This document shows positions 17,592 to 26,170 of a stretch of 64,000 nt of DNA, one piece after another. The notes beneath the pieces are model-generated. The model searched no databases. It worked only from the letters and a program-made list of their open reading frames with translations, and was not told where the DNA came from. This DNA is from an uncultured Fodinibius sp. (GTDB lineage Bacteria > Bacteroidota > Rhodothermia > Balneolales > Balneolaceae): positions 744,001 through 808,000 of the forward strand of contig CAJXMJ010000001.1 in the NCBI GenBank assembly GCA_913056455.1. Direction: 5' to 3'. Position 1 is the stretch's first letter; the number at the start of each line of letters is the position of its first letter. A program made the position numbers and the translations under genes.

Positions 17592-18461
17592 ATGAAATGT
17601 TTGACTCTTTCTCAATTTGTTCGGAGTTCTAAAAGTAACCGCCCCCATTATCTACTCCTTGGTCATCCGGTGGAGCATAGCTGTTCACCAATAATGCATA
17701 ATACTGCCTTGCAACATTATGATATTGAGGCAGAGTATCATGCAATAAACGTGAAAAATAGTGAACTCACTGATTTGGCTTCTTTTCTTAATAAAGATCC
17801 CTTTTTAGGTGCCAATGTTACAATTCCGTATAAACGATCCATAGCTGATTATATGGATCGTATCAATGCATCAGCTCAACAAATTGGTGCCATTAACACC
17901 ATTGTGAAAAATGAGTATCAAATTGAGGGATACAACACTGATTATGCCGGATTTATGGAACCCTTGCAGTCATATGGGTTTGAATTGGAAGGAGCCTCTG
18001 CTATCGTTTTTGGAACGGGAGGCGCCGCTCGGGCTATAGTGTATGGATTGACAGAAATGGGAGTGGAGGAAATATTTTTAGTATCACGATCACCTAATCG
18101 CATTACCTCATATCGTGATCATCGAAGAGTACAAATAGTTTCCTATGAGAACTGGACATCATTTGCAGAGGATGCTCTGTTAATTGTTAATGCCACACCT
18201 TTGGGGATGCACCCTAATGTGGATTCATCTCCGGTTCGTGATCAGGAGAAATCCTATCTTGAAGGGAAGATATGTTACGATATTGTGTATAATCCCGTTG
18301 AGACACAATTCTTAAAACAAGCTACCGAAGCCGAAGCCCAAACGATTGACGGGTTGGAGATGTTAATTCAACAAGGAAGTAAATCCTTTGAACTGTGGAC
18401 CGGTCATTCGTTTCCCATTAACGTTGTACGAGATACGCTTTATGAAAAATTTAAGAACTGA
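17592..18461 (+). CDS. aroE: Shikimate dehydrogenase
   Basis: Reduces 3-dehydroshikimate to shikimate with NADPH in aromatic amino acid synthesis. GHPVEHSCSP and the lysine in ANVTIPYK (shikimate site), NTDYAGF, the dinucleotide GTGGAARA and NATPLGM are intact. The ATG at 17592 gives 289 residues with about 20 extra before the conserved GHPVEHS. It directly follows a terminator T-run, so expression must come from read-through or an unrecognised promoter; a TTG at 17601 is another possible start. An upstream in-frame start would read through the terminator hairpin and is rejected. The 3' end overlaps pgeF by 20 bases. Confidence 0.93.
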   Translation: MKCLTLSQFVRSSKSNRPHYLLLGHPVEHSCSPIMHNTALQHYDIEAEYHAINVKNSELTDLASFLNKDPFLGANVTIPYKRSIADYMDRINASAQQIGAINTIVKNEYQIEGYNTDYAGFMEPLQSYGFELEGASAIVFGTGGAARAIVYGLTEMGVEEIFLVSRSPNRITSYRDHRRVQIVSYENWTSFAEDALLIVNATPLGMHPNVDSSPVRDQEKSYLEGKICYDIVYNPVETQFLKQATEAEAQTIDGLEMLIQQGSKSFELWTGHSFPINVVRDTLYEKFKN

Positions 18462-19206
18462 CTTCTCTGTTATTATCCCGCATATTTTGCGTGAGGATCA
18501 AGATATACAGGCCTGGTTTACCTTGAAAAACGAAGAGTATTATCGTCCCAGTCAAGCTATCGCGGGATTGAACTTGGGATTTAATACCCCCGAGAAAAAA
18601 GAGCAGGTTGCTAAAAATAGATTGGCATTGCTCAAAAGTTTAAATATTGATTCCGACTGGGTGGCCTACGCCGACCAGGTTCATAGTAATAGAGTACAGT
18701 TTGTTACTGAGGGAGGTACATATCCTTCAACGGATGGTTTGGTCACGAGGGTACCGGGATTAACGCTTGGTATTCAGGTTGCTGACTGTGCTGCGGTTTT
18801 ACTATGGGATGACGAAAATCATGTGATAGCAGCACTTCACGCCGGTTGGCGTGGGACTGTGGGAGACATTGTCCATAGTGGAGTTCAAAAAATGAAGGAA
18901 CAGGGAGCAGAATCTTCAAAAATAAAATCGTTTATAAGTCCCTGTATTTCACTTCAGAACTTTGAAGTGGGGATGGAAGTTGCTGAACAGTTTCCCAGTC
19001 AGTTCGTGAATTATAACGATTTTGACAAACCCCATGTGGATTTGAAAAACTTTTTAAAGTACCAGCTTTTAAACGAGGATATACCGGATGACCAGATAGA
19101 AATACATGAGGATTGTACTATCAGCGGAGCCGATAAATTTTATTCCTATCGACGAGAAGGTGATAAAAGCGGGCGAATGTTGGCATTAATACAAATTTCA
19201 GAGTAA
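18442..19206 (+). CDS. pgeF: Peptidoglycan editing factor PgeF-like (laccase domain, YfiH)
   Basis: Family proteins act as purine-nucleoside/peptidoglycan-editing enzymes with a metal site of Cys and His. ADQVHSN, VADCAAVLL and ALHAGWRGT supply the conserved His, Cys and His; CTISGADKFYSYRREGDKSG closes the domain. ATG 18442 gives 254 residues and overlaps aroE by 20 bases; an in-frame start 54 bases upstream lies deep in aroE and is unlikely. Confidence 0.88.
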   Translation: MKNLRTDFSVIIPHILREDQDIQAWFTLKNEEYYRPSQAIAGLNLGFNTPEKKEQVAKNRLALLKSLNIDSDWVAYADQVHSNRVQFVTEGGTYPSTDGLVTRVPGLTLGIQVADCAAVLLWDDENHVIAALHAGWRGTVGDIVHSGVQKMKEQGAESSKIKSFISPCISLQNFEVGMEVAEQFPSQFVNYNDFDKPHVDLKNFLKYQLLNEDIPDDQIEIHEDCTISGADKFYSYRREGDKSGRMLALIQISE

Positions 19207-19218
19207 GAAAGTAGGATA

Positions 19219-20118
19219 TTGAGAGTTTCGTACGCACCGGGATATTATGCACCCATTCCCGATGAACATATTTTTCCCATGAAAAAATTTAAGGGATTGT
19301 ATCGCTATCTGCTGGAACAAGATATTATTGCTTCTGCGGATGTGATTACTCCTTCGATGGTTGATATGGCAAATTTACAGATGGTACATACCCGGGATTA
19401 TGCCAGTGGTATTATGGATGGAAATCTCAATAAAAAGAAGTTGCGCCGGTTAGGTTTGCCATGGTCAAAACGGTTAGCCGTCAGATCACGATTGGCTGTG
19501 CAGGGTACTATTAATGCAGCCATTATGGCTTTGCAGGATGGAGTGGCCGGAAATTTGGCCGGCGGCACCCATCATGCAATGGCTGATTTTGGCGAAGGAT
19601 TCTGTGTTTTTAATGATGTTGCCGTAGCAATCGAAGTGTTACAGCAATCGATGTGGGCAAAAAATATTTTAGTTATTGATTGTGATGTACATCAGGGAAA
19701 TGGGACGGCCGCCATTTTCAAAGATAATCCTCACGTGTATACATTTTCTCTACACGGGGAAAAGAACTATCCCTTTAAAAAGCCTCCTTCTACACTGGAT
19801 ATTGGGTTGCCTGACAACACCAAAGACGATCAATATTTAAAGACGTTGGGGGATGCCCTGGATACGATTTTTGACGACTTTGATCCTGATTTGGTATTTT
19901 ATTTGGGTGGTATTGATCCTTTGGAAGCTGATCATTTCGGCCGATTATCACTAACGAATAATGGATTACAACAGCGCGACAGGATAGTCATTCAAAAAGT
20001 AATAGGAGAAGATGTACCTCTTGTACTGTTGCTTTCAGGGGGATATGCTCCTACACTAAAAGAAACTGTTTTGGCCCATGCATTGATGTATAAAATGGCC
20101 AAAGAAATGGAGTATTAG
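19219..20118 (+). CDS. Histone deacetylase-like amidohydrolase
   Basis: Zn-dependent deacetylase-fold protein, 299 residues, of the bacterial HDAC/acetoin-utilisation family. GGTHHAMADFGEGFCVFNDVA gives the catalytic His-His pair, DCDVHQGNGTA two metal ligands, and GGIDPLEADHFG the third. Substrate is unknown; acetylated small amines or protein lysines are both possible. TTG start 12 bases after pgeF, preceded by GTAGGA. Confidence 0.87.
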   Translation: MRVSYAPGYYAPIPDEHIFPMKKFKGLYRYLLEQDIIASADVITPSMVDMANLQMVHTRDYASGIMDGNLNKKKLRRLGLPWSKRLAVRSRLAVQGTINAAIMALQDGVAGNLAGGTHHAMADFGEGFCVFNDVAVAIEVLQQSMWAKNILVIDCDVHQGNGTAAIFKDNPHVYTFSLHGEKNYPFKKPPSTLDIGLPDNTKDDQYLKTLGDALDTIFDDFDPDLVFYLGGIDPLEADHFGRLSLTNNGLQQRDRIVIQKVIGEDVPLVLLLSGGYAPTLKETVLAHALMYKMAKEMEY

Positions 20119-20197
20119 CTGAACTTTTTAGGGCGATAAATGATTCTGAGTTCTATCTCATTTTATCTATCTTCAGAGCTATTTTGAAATTGAATTT

Positions 20198-21352
20198 TTG
20201 CTTTTGAAAAAGAAGAATATTGTCATATTGGGTTCCACCGGATCGATCGGTGAACAGGCATTGCAAATAGTTCGGGAGCATCCCGATCGTTTTAATGTGC
20301 TGGGAATTAGCTGTAATAACAGCTGGGAAAAACTGTTGGAACAGGTACAGGAATTTCACCCTCAATATGCACTTGTTGCCAATAAGCAATATGCTGATGC
20401 ATTCGATGATAAACAATTACCCCAAGATACAGAATTGCTTGTAGGTCATGAACAGCTGATTGAACTTGCTACACTTGATGATGCTGATGTTATTTTGAAC
20501 AGCTTAGTAGGGTATTCAGGTTTTGAGCCTACGATTGAGGCCTTGAAAGCAGGAAAAAAAGTGGCGTTGGCTAATAAGGAATCGCTGGTGGTAGGCGGAG
20601 AAATTATCAATAAGCTTATTAAAGATGACAGGAGCCAGCTTATCCCGGTAGATTCTGAACACAGTGCAATGCTGCAATGTCTGGTAGGAGAACCCTTGGA
20701 TAAAATTGAAAAGCTGATTATTACGGCCAGTGGCGGACCATTTCGTACATGGTCAAAAAAACAGATGAAGGATATTACGGTAGATGATGCGCTGGATCAT
20801 CCCAATTGGTCGATGGGAGCAAAAATTACCATCGATTCGGCGACCATGATGAATAAGGGACTTGAGATTATCGAAGCTCACTGGATGTTCGACATGCCGT
20901 TGGATAAAATTGAAGCTGTTGTTCATCCCCAAAGCGTAATTCACTCGGTGGTAACATTCACAGATGGATCGAGCAAGGCACAGCTGGGACCTCCAACAAT
21001 GCAGGTACCTATTTTATATGCACTTACGTACCCTGAGCGTACAACGCTCGATGCTCCTCGATTAGACTGGCAGTCGGCTTTTGACTTAACGTTTGAGCCG
21101 GTTGATTATGATCGGTTTCCCTGCTTACGATTAGCGACCGAGGCCATCGAAGAAGGCGGCCTGGCACCGGCCATATTGAACGCGGCCAACGAAATAGCGG
21201 TAGAACGCTTTCTGAATAAAGAAATTGCATATATTGATATCCCGAAGGTAATTGAAACGTGTTTGGATCAATTAAATAATTCGGGATCTGTTACGTTAGA
21301 ATCACTGAAAAATATAGATCAACAAGCCAGAAAACTGGCATTAACTGTATAA
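20198..21352 (+). CDS. dxr: 1-deoxy-D-xylulose 5-phosphate reductoisomerase
   Basis: Second enzyme of the MEP isoprenoid route, converting DXP to MEP with NADPH. It has GSTGSIGEQAL for NADPH, NKESLVVGGE, the metal-binding VDSEHSAMLQC, and NKGLEIIEAHWMF. 384 residues. Two TTG starts (20198 and 20204) are two codons apart. It stands directly before rseP, a frequent arrangement in bacteria. Confidence 0.96.
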   Translation: MLLKKKNIVILGSTGSIGEQALQIVREHPDRFNVLGISCNNSWEKLLEQVQEFHPQYALVANKQYADAFDDKQLPQDTELLVGHEQLIELATLDDADVILNSLVGYSGFEPTIEALKAGKKVALANKESLVVGGEIINKLIKDDRSQLIPVDSEHSAMLQCLVGEPLDKIEKLIITASGGPFRTWSKKQMKDITVDDALDHPNWSMGAKITIDSATMMNKGLEIIEAHWMFDMPLDKIEAVVHPQSVIHSVVTFTDGSSKAQLGPPTMQVPILYALTYPERTTLDAPRLDWQSAFDLTFEPVDYDRFPCLRLATEAIEEGGLAPAILNAANEIAVERFLNKEIAYIDIPKVIETCLDQLNNSGSVTLESLKNIDQQARKLALTV

Positions 21353-21367
21353 GGACTACTTTGCTTC

Positions 21368-22711
21368 ATGGAATGGATTGTAAGTTTATTATCGACGCTG
21401 GGAATTTTTGCTGCAGCTCTCTTAATTTTGGTATTCTTTCATGAGTTGGGGCACTTTTTGGCGGCGAAACTATTTGGGATGAGAGTGGAGCGCTTTTCGC
21501 TTGGATTCCCGCCTCGTATCTGGGGTTTTCAAAAAGGAGAAACCGATTACTGTATTGGTGCTACCCCGCTGGGTGGCTATGTGAAAATTTCGGGTATGAT
21601 CGATGAAAGCATGGACGATGATTACCTGGATGAAGAGCCCAAGCCCTGGGAATACCGAAGTAAGCCGGTGTGGCAGCGTATCATTGTGATTACGGCAGGA
21701 GTCATTTTTAACATGATTCTGGCCGTTGCTATTTATGCAGGGTTGGCGTTTTCGAATGGAGAAACGAAGGTTAAGCTCGACAGCGTAGACAGTATTTACG
21801 TCGCAGAAAATTCCCTTGCGGCTCAAATGGGGTTTCAATCGGGTGACAAGCTGGTTGGCGTAAATGGGGAAGAAGTACCATATTTTCAAGATCTGTTTTC
21901 ACCGAATAAAATGATGGCGTCATCACTAAGCTATACCGTGATGAGAAATGGGGAGCAGGTTACTATACCTGTAGCTGATAGCCTGCTGGATGATATTGGG
22001 CAACAAGGATTGATAACACTAAATAATGCAATGCCCAGCGTACCTATAACCCAGGTGCAATCGGGAGAACCCGCTGATCGTGCTGGTATTCAACAGGGCG
22101 ACCTTATTACCGCCATTAATGGGGAAAAAGTAGGGTATCTACAGGAATTAATTTCACGAATCACAAGTTCTTCGGATAGCATAACGGTAACTGTTAACCG
22201 TGATGGGGTTTCCCATAACTATAAGTTGATGCCCAATGAAAACAATAAGTTAGGGATCGGATTTAATCCAAATCCGGAAGAGTATTTTGTTGTTGAGCGT
22301 TTTAAATATGGACTTTTTGAGTCAATGAACTTGGGGATTAAACGAACTAATCAGACGGTTTCGGGCATAATTGGAGGATTCAGTAAAATGTTTGCCGGGG
22401 ATATCTCAGTCCGGGATAATTTAGGGGGTCCCGTAGCTATTGCCAACGTAACCAAACAGGCAACGGATGCCGGCGGATTTGTTGGGTTTTGGAATATAAC
22501 GGCCTTCTTGAGTGTAACGCTGGCAATCATGAATATTTTGCCTATACCCGTCCTCGATGGTGGTCACTTGATGTTTTTGATCTACGAAGGAATTACCCGG
22601 CGCGAGCCTTCTCCCAAAGTACGAATGGCACTACAGCAAATTGGATTTCTGCTGATCATTGCTCTCTTTATTTTTGTTACCTTCAACGATATTCTGCGAC
22701 AATTCGGTTAA
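21368..22711 (+). CDS. rseP: RIP metalloprotease RseP (site-2 protease)
   Basis: Intramembrane zinc protease that cleaves anti-sigma factors or remnant signal peptides. HELGH in the first membrane helix (about residues 25-29), two central PDZ domains (about 130-210 and 220-295), and the C-terminal NILPIPVLDGGHL third ligand motif are present. 447 residues. It lies 15 bases after dxr and 16 before psd. Confidence 0.95.
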   Translation: MEWIVSLLSTLGIFAAALLILVFFHELGHFLAAKLFGMRVERFSLGFPPRIWGFQKGETDYCIGATPLGGYVKISGMIDESMDDDYLDEEPKPWEYRSKPVWQRIIVITAGVIFNMILAVAIYAGLAFSNGETKVKLDSVDSIYVAENSLAAQMGFQSGDKLVGVNGEEVPYFQDLFSPNKMMASSLSYTVMRNGEQVTIPVADSLLDDIGQQGLITLNNAMPSVPITQVQSGEPADRAGIQQGDLITAINGEKVGYLQELISRITSSSDSITVTVNRDGVSHNYKLMPNENNKLGIGFNPNPEEYFVVERFKYGLFESMNLGIKRTNQTVSGIIGGFSKMFAGDISVRDNLGGPVAIANVTKQATDAGGFVGFWNITAFLSVTLAIMNILPIPVLDGGHLMFLIYEGITRREPSPKVRMALQQIGFLLIIALFIFVTFNDILRQFG

Positions 22712-22727
22712 CTAAATATATTGATAT

Positions 22728-23381
22728 ATGTTTGCACGCGAGGGATATACAACAATACTCGTAACTTTTATATTTGCACTTATCGTGAGTGCAATAGCCC
22801 GGTATATCGAGCCCCATTGGACGGCCTATTTGTTATATACCGCAATGGCATTGTTGGTAGCTTTTATCTTGTACTTTTTTCGTGATCCTGAACGGGAAGT
22901 AAACGCAGATGAAAATACCGTTCTTTCACCTGCTGATGGTAAAGTTGTTCAAATCAAGGAGGTTGATGAAGATCGGTACATTAAAGGACCTGCGACACAG
23001 ATAAGTATTTTTCTGTCGCCCCTTAATGTACATGTAAATCGAATACCGGTAAGCGGAACGTTGGAATACCTCGAGTATGAGCCGGGAATGTTTCTTGCTG
23101 CCTATGATCATCGAGCCTCGGAATTAAATGAACGTGCCGATTTTGGGGTCAAACATCCCTCAGGAAAGAAGATATTTTTTCGGCAAATTACCGGACTTTT
23201 AGCACGCAGAATTGTTTATCATATCGAAAAGGGAGATCATCTTGAGGTAGGAAAACGATTTGGGATGATGAAGTTTGGCTCCAGAATGGATATACTTGTT
23301 CCGCCGGATGTTGAAGTAAATGTCTCAGAAGGAGAAAAAGCCGTGGCGGGAAAAACAATTTTAGCTACTATTAACCCATAA
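22728..23381 (+). CDS. psd: Phosphatidylserine decarboxylase
   Basis: Pyruvoyl-dependent enzyme making phosphatidylethanolamine. SPADGKVV, the LNVHVNRIPVSG loop and the self-cleavage KFGSRMD (Gly-Ser) are all visible. 217 residues, with N-terminal membrane helices: the short archaeal/Bacteroidota-type Psd. One base separates it from pssA, which supplies its substrate. Confidence 0.95.
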   Translation: MFAREGYTTILVTFIFALIVSAIARYIEPHWTAYLLYTAMALLVAFILYFFRDPEREVNADENTVLSPADGKVVQIKEVDEDRYIKGPATQISIFLSPLNVHVNRIPVSGTLEYLEYEPGMFLAAYDHRASELNERADFGVKHPSGKKIFFRQITGLLARRIVYHIEKGDHLEVGKRFGMMKFGSRMDILVPPDVEVNVSEGEKAVAGKTILATINP

Positions 23382-23382
23382 G

Positions 23383-24213
23383 ATGAAATACCCCATACAG
23401 AAGTGGAAACGATTTCGTCGTCGCAGAAAGCGTAAAAAAAGGAAAAACGGTCGTTCAAGGAAGCAGATTCCCCGTACGGTTATTCCCAGCTTTTTTACAT
23501 TGATGAATTTGTTTTGTGGCTTTTTGGCAATAATTAGCATTGCTGAAGGTCGTCTTTTTTTTGGTGCATGGCTGATTGTTTTTGCGGGGTTATTTGATGC
23601 TCTTGACGGGTTTATGGCACGTCTTTCTAATGCTACCAGCCAGTTTGGCATTGAGTTAGACTCTATCAGTGATGTAGTCTCATTTGGTGTGGCCCCGGGT
23701 TTTCTGCTGTATTCGTTTGGCTTGGCAGAACTTCCATTCGTTGGCATTATTCTCAGTGCCTTACCGCCATTGTGTGGAGCGGTACGTCTGGCTCGTTATA
23801 ACGTAGATGTACAAGAAAGTCAGGATGACTTTTTTAAAGGACTTCCAATACCGGGGCAGGCTATTATGATTGCTGCTTTTTATCTCACTTTCTACAATCA
23901 GCTTGAGCTATTTGAGGCGTTTGAATACGGAATCAATGCTGTTCTAATTCCGCTTATCGTGCTGCTTTCCTTTTTGATGGTCAGTACTATCCCTTTTGAC
24001 AAAATGCCGAGCTTTGATAAGCAATCAATTAAAAAGCATAAGATTAAGCTTTCTCTGTTTATCGTTTATGGCATTCTCATCTTGTTCTTTCAAGAGGTTG
24101 GGTTGATGATTGTATTTTCTATCTTCATACTTAAAGGAGTTTTAGTAGGAGCATATCTGTTTGCGAGAGAGGCTTTTGGGGAGGATGAATATTTCGAGGA
24201 AGAAGCAAGCTAA
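23383..24213 (+). CDS. pssA: CDP-diacylglycerol-serine O-phosphatidyltransferase
   Basis: Makes phosphatidylserine from CDP-DAG and serine in the membrane. The CDP-alcohol phosphotransferase motif D-G-x2-A-R-x8-G-x3-D-x3-D is complete in LDGFMARLSNATSQFGIELD and the following S-x-D. 276 residues with about six to eight helices. The N-terminus has an unusually basic run of about 20 Lys/Arg residues before the first helix, likely cytoplasmic. No terminator is seen before the trp leader. Confidence 0.94.
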   Translation: MKYPIQKWKRFRRRRKRKKRKNGRSRKQIPRTVIPSFFTLMNLFCGFLAIISIAEGRLFFGAWLIVFAGLFDALDGFMARLSNATSQFGIELDSISDVVSFGVAPGFLLYSFGLAELPFVGIILSALPPLCGAVRLARYNVDVQESQDDFFKGLPIPGQAIMIAAFYLTFYNQLELFEAFEYGINAVLIPLIVLLSFLMVSTIPFDKMPSFDKQSIKKHKIKLSLFIVYGILILFFQEVGLMIVFSIFILKGVLVGAYLFAREAFGEDEYFEEEAS

Positions 24214-24322
24214 TTCAACTTTTACTTTTTAATTAGTACTGTAGTCTAAGGGGTAGGGAATATACCTGAACTGTTACTTCCAGATGTGGTGAGTAATATC
24301 CCTGGTTACATTAATAAACTTT

Positions 24323-24353
24323 TTGATTTTCGGTTCGACGGATACTATCTTCA
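24323..24353 (+). promoter_or_regulatory. Candidate promoter of the trp operon
   Basis: TTG (24323-24325), 20 bases, TATCTTCA (24346-24353), two mismatches to TAnnTTTG and the same spacing as the clean rpsO and rimP promoters. Transcription would start around 24357-24361, at or just before the leader-peptide ATG. The rest of the gap 24214-24322 holds nothing I recognise. Confidence 0.5.
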
Positions 24354-24360
24354 GGTCGTT

Positions 24361-24438
24361 ATGAAAAAATCAGCTCATAAAAATACTAATTGGTGGTGGC
24401 CTGTAAAGCAACATACACAGGCAGTGGCATTTTTATGA
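24361..24438 (+). CDS. trpL: trp operon leader peptide
   Basis: 25-codon open frame, too short for ordinary gene calling, with Asn-Trp-Trp-Trp-Pro at codons 10-14 (TGG TGG TGG at 24391-24399). Trp is rare in proteins, and three in a row just ahead of a hairpin series, a terminator and trpE is the signature of ribosome-mediated attenuation. Ribosomes starved for charged tRNA-Trp would stall here. The predicted transcription start coincides nearly with the ATG, so translation may begin on a leaderless RNA; if the start is further upstream, the AGG at 24352-24355 could serve as a weak ribosome site. The peptide itself (begins MKKSAHK, ends AVAFL) probably has no other role. Confidence 0.88.
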   Translation: MKKSAHKNTNWWWPVKQHTQAVAFL

Positions 24439-24475
24439 GTTAGTGTAACGTAAAGAATTTTATAGAGCCCACTGC
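24399..24475 (+). promoter_or_regulatory. trp attenuator: pause hairpin and antiterminator segments
   Basis: Segment 1 GCCTGT (24399-24404), starting in the last Trp codon, pairs with segment 2 ACAGGC (24417-24422). Segment 2 overlaps GCAGTGG (24421-24427), which pairs with segment 3 CCACTGC (24469-24475). Segment 3 is also the left arm of the terminator. The 1:2 and 2:3 pairings exclude each other, as do 2:3 and 3:4. Confidence 0.82.
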
Positions 24476-24498
24476 AGGAAACTGGAGTGGGCTTTTTT
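24467..24498 (+). terminator. trp attenuator terminator
   Basis: Stem GCCCACTGCAG (24467-24477) with CTGGAGTGGGC (24482-24492), one G-G mismatch, GAAA tetraloop, then six T (24493-24498). It lies 28 bases after the trpL stop and 65 bases before the trpE ATG, so termination here would leave only the leader RNA. Confidence 0.92.
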
Positions 24499-24563
24499 GT
24501 TTTAAATTGAGTTCAAAACCTTATGGTATCCTGAATTTATAACAGGATCTAAAATGATATTAG

Positions 24564-26039
24564 ATGGATTTAGATAAATTTAAACAGTTAGCAAAAAATT
24601 ATACCGCTGTGCCGGTCTATCGGCGATTAATGGCCGATGTACTTACGCCGGTTTCACTCTTTTTATCACTACGGAAAGGTGCCGAGTATCCATTTTTGCT
24701 GGAATCGGTGGAAGGTGGGGAACAGGTTGCACGATACTCCTTTTTAGGTCGTAATCCCTATAAGATTTTGCGATACGATGGAGAACAGGTAACTATACAG
24801 CAAAATGACAATACCGTAGTTCTTGAACAGTCCTATTTTGAAGCACTTAAAGAATTAACGATTCAACACAGTGAGCCTAAACTTCCTGATTTGCCAAGGT
24901 TGACCGGAGGGGCTGTAGGTTTTTCATCATATGATACCGTTCGTGAGGTAGAAGAGTTGGGCGATGTCCCGGAAGACGATCTGAATATACCGGAAGCTAT
25001 CTGGGCATTTTACGATGAGGTCTATGCCTTTGATCACGTGAAGCAGCAAGTGATCATAATTAAAACAGTATTTGTGGATGATGAAGCCAAAAAATCCTCG
25101 GAGACCTTATTCGAAGAGGCACAGCAATCGCTCGATGAAATGGAAAAGCTGGTGTATCAGCCTGAGCGCTCAACGGATTCGTTTAGCATTAATCCGGACA
25201 ACCTTACCAGCAATATTGAAAAACCTGCCTTTCAAGAGATGGTTGAAAAGGCTAAGGAGTATATTTACGAGGGCGATATTTTTCAGGTAGTGTTGTCACA
25301 ACGATTTGAAACGGATTTTAGTGGCGATCGTTTTATGTTATATCGCGCCTTGCGGATGGTAAATCCGTCACCGTATTTGTTCTTTCTGGACTTTGATGAT
25401 TTTGGGTTGATCGGCTCATCGCCCGAGGTGTTAGTACGCGTGCAGGATGAAACGGCCCAATTGTTACCGATTGCAGGAACTCGTCCCCGGGGTAAGACTC
25501 CTGAAGAGGATTTGGAACTGGAGCAAGATCTTAAAAATGATCCCAAGGAAATTGCTGAGCATGTAATGTTGGTTGATTTGGGGCGTAATGATTTGTCACG
25601 TGTTTGTAAGCCGACTACCGTAAAGCCGGTGCGTGAGCAAGTGATTGAGCGTTATTCACATGTAATGCATATTGTATCGGATGTAAAAGGCCAATTGGCT
25701 GATAATAAAACAGCGGTGGATGCGCTCAAACGTTGTTTTCCTGCAGGAACGGTTAGCGGAGCTCCTAAAATTCGAGCGATGGAAATTATTGATGAGCTGG
25801 AACCAACTAAGCGTGGTCCCTATGCAGGAGCAGTGGGATATTTTGACTTTTCCGGGAATATGGATACCTGTATTGTGATACGCACGATGCTTGTTACCGA
25901 TTCAAAAGTGTATATACAGGCGGGAGCCGGTATTGTTGCCGATAGCGATCCTGAAAAAGAGTTTGTAGAAACGCAAAGTAAGGCAGGGGCCCTGGTAGAA
26001 GCACTTAGCGTGGCCTTGTCAATAACAGATGATAATTGA
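24564..26039 (+). CDS. trpE: Anthranilate synthase component I
   Basis: Converts chorismate to anthranilate with ammonia from TrpG. The N-terminal FLLESVEGGEQVARYSFLG includes the LLES tryptophan feedback site. The catalytic half has GDIFQVVLSQRF, GSSPEVLVR, AGTRPRGKTPEEDL and AEHVMLVDLGRNDL. 491 residues, normal length. First structural gene after the attenuator. Both feedback inhibition and attenuation by tryptophan are therefore expected. Confidence 0.97.
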   Translation: MDLDKFKQLAKNYTAVPVYRRLMADVLTPVSLFLSLRKGAEYPFLLESVEGGEQVARYSFLGRNPYKILRYDGEQVTIQQNDNTVVLEQSYFEALKELTIQHSEPKLPDLPRLTGGAVGFSSYDTVREVEELGDVPEDDLNIPEAIWAFYDEVYAFDHVKQQVIIIKTVFVDDEAKKSSETLFEEAQQSLDEMEKLVYQPERSTDSFSINPDNLTSNIEKPAFQEMVEKAKEYIYEGDIFQVVLSQRFETDFSGDRFMLYRALRMVNPSPYLFFLDFDDFGLIGSSPEVLVRVQDETAQLLPIAGTRPRGKTPEEDLELEQDLKNDPKEIAEHVMLVDLGRNDLSRVCKPTTVKPVREQVIERYSHVMHIVSDVKGQLADNKTAVDALKRCFPAGTVSGAPKIRAMEIIDELEPTKRGPYAGAVGYFDFSGNMDTCIVIRTMLVTDSKVYIQAGAGIVADSDPEKEFVETQSKAGALVEALSVALSITDDN

Positions 26040-26057
26040 ATAGATTCAAAGAAAAAG

Positions 26058-26128
26058 TGTCGTGCTGAACTTGTCTTAGCATCTGAAAGAGTAACATTTA
26101 CAGATCCTCAAATGAATTCAGGATGACA
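26058..26128. repeat. Dispersed palindromic element, copy A (trpE-trpS gap)
   Basis: 71-bp unit with near-inverted ends TGTCGT and ATGACA. Its left half is a hairpin around TGCTGAAC...TTAGCA and its right half one around ATCCTCAAA...TCAGGAT. It matches copy B (30357-30429) in both halves. It lies in the 131-base gap between trpE and trpS. Confidence 0.75.
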
Positions 26129-26170
26129 TAATAGTTTTTATAAATAATTAAATCAGAAAACGAAGTACCA

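Noticed and set aside
24214-24322. Additional riboswitch or T-box in front of trp
   Set aside because: No T-box sequence or other specifier structure was recognisable, and the leader peptide accounts for control.
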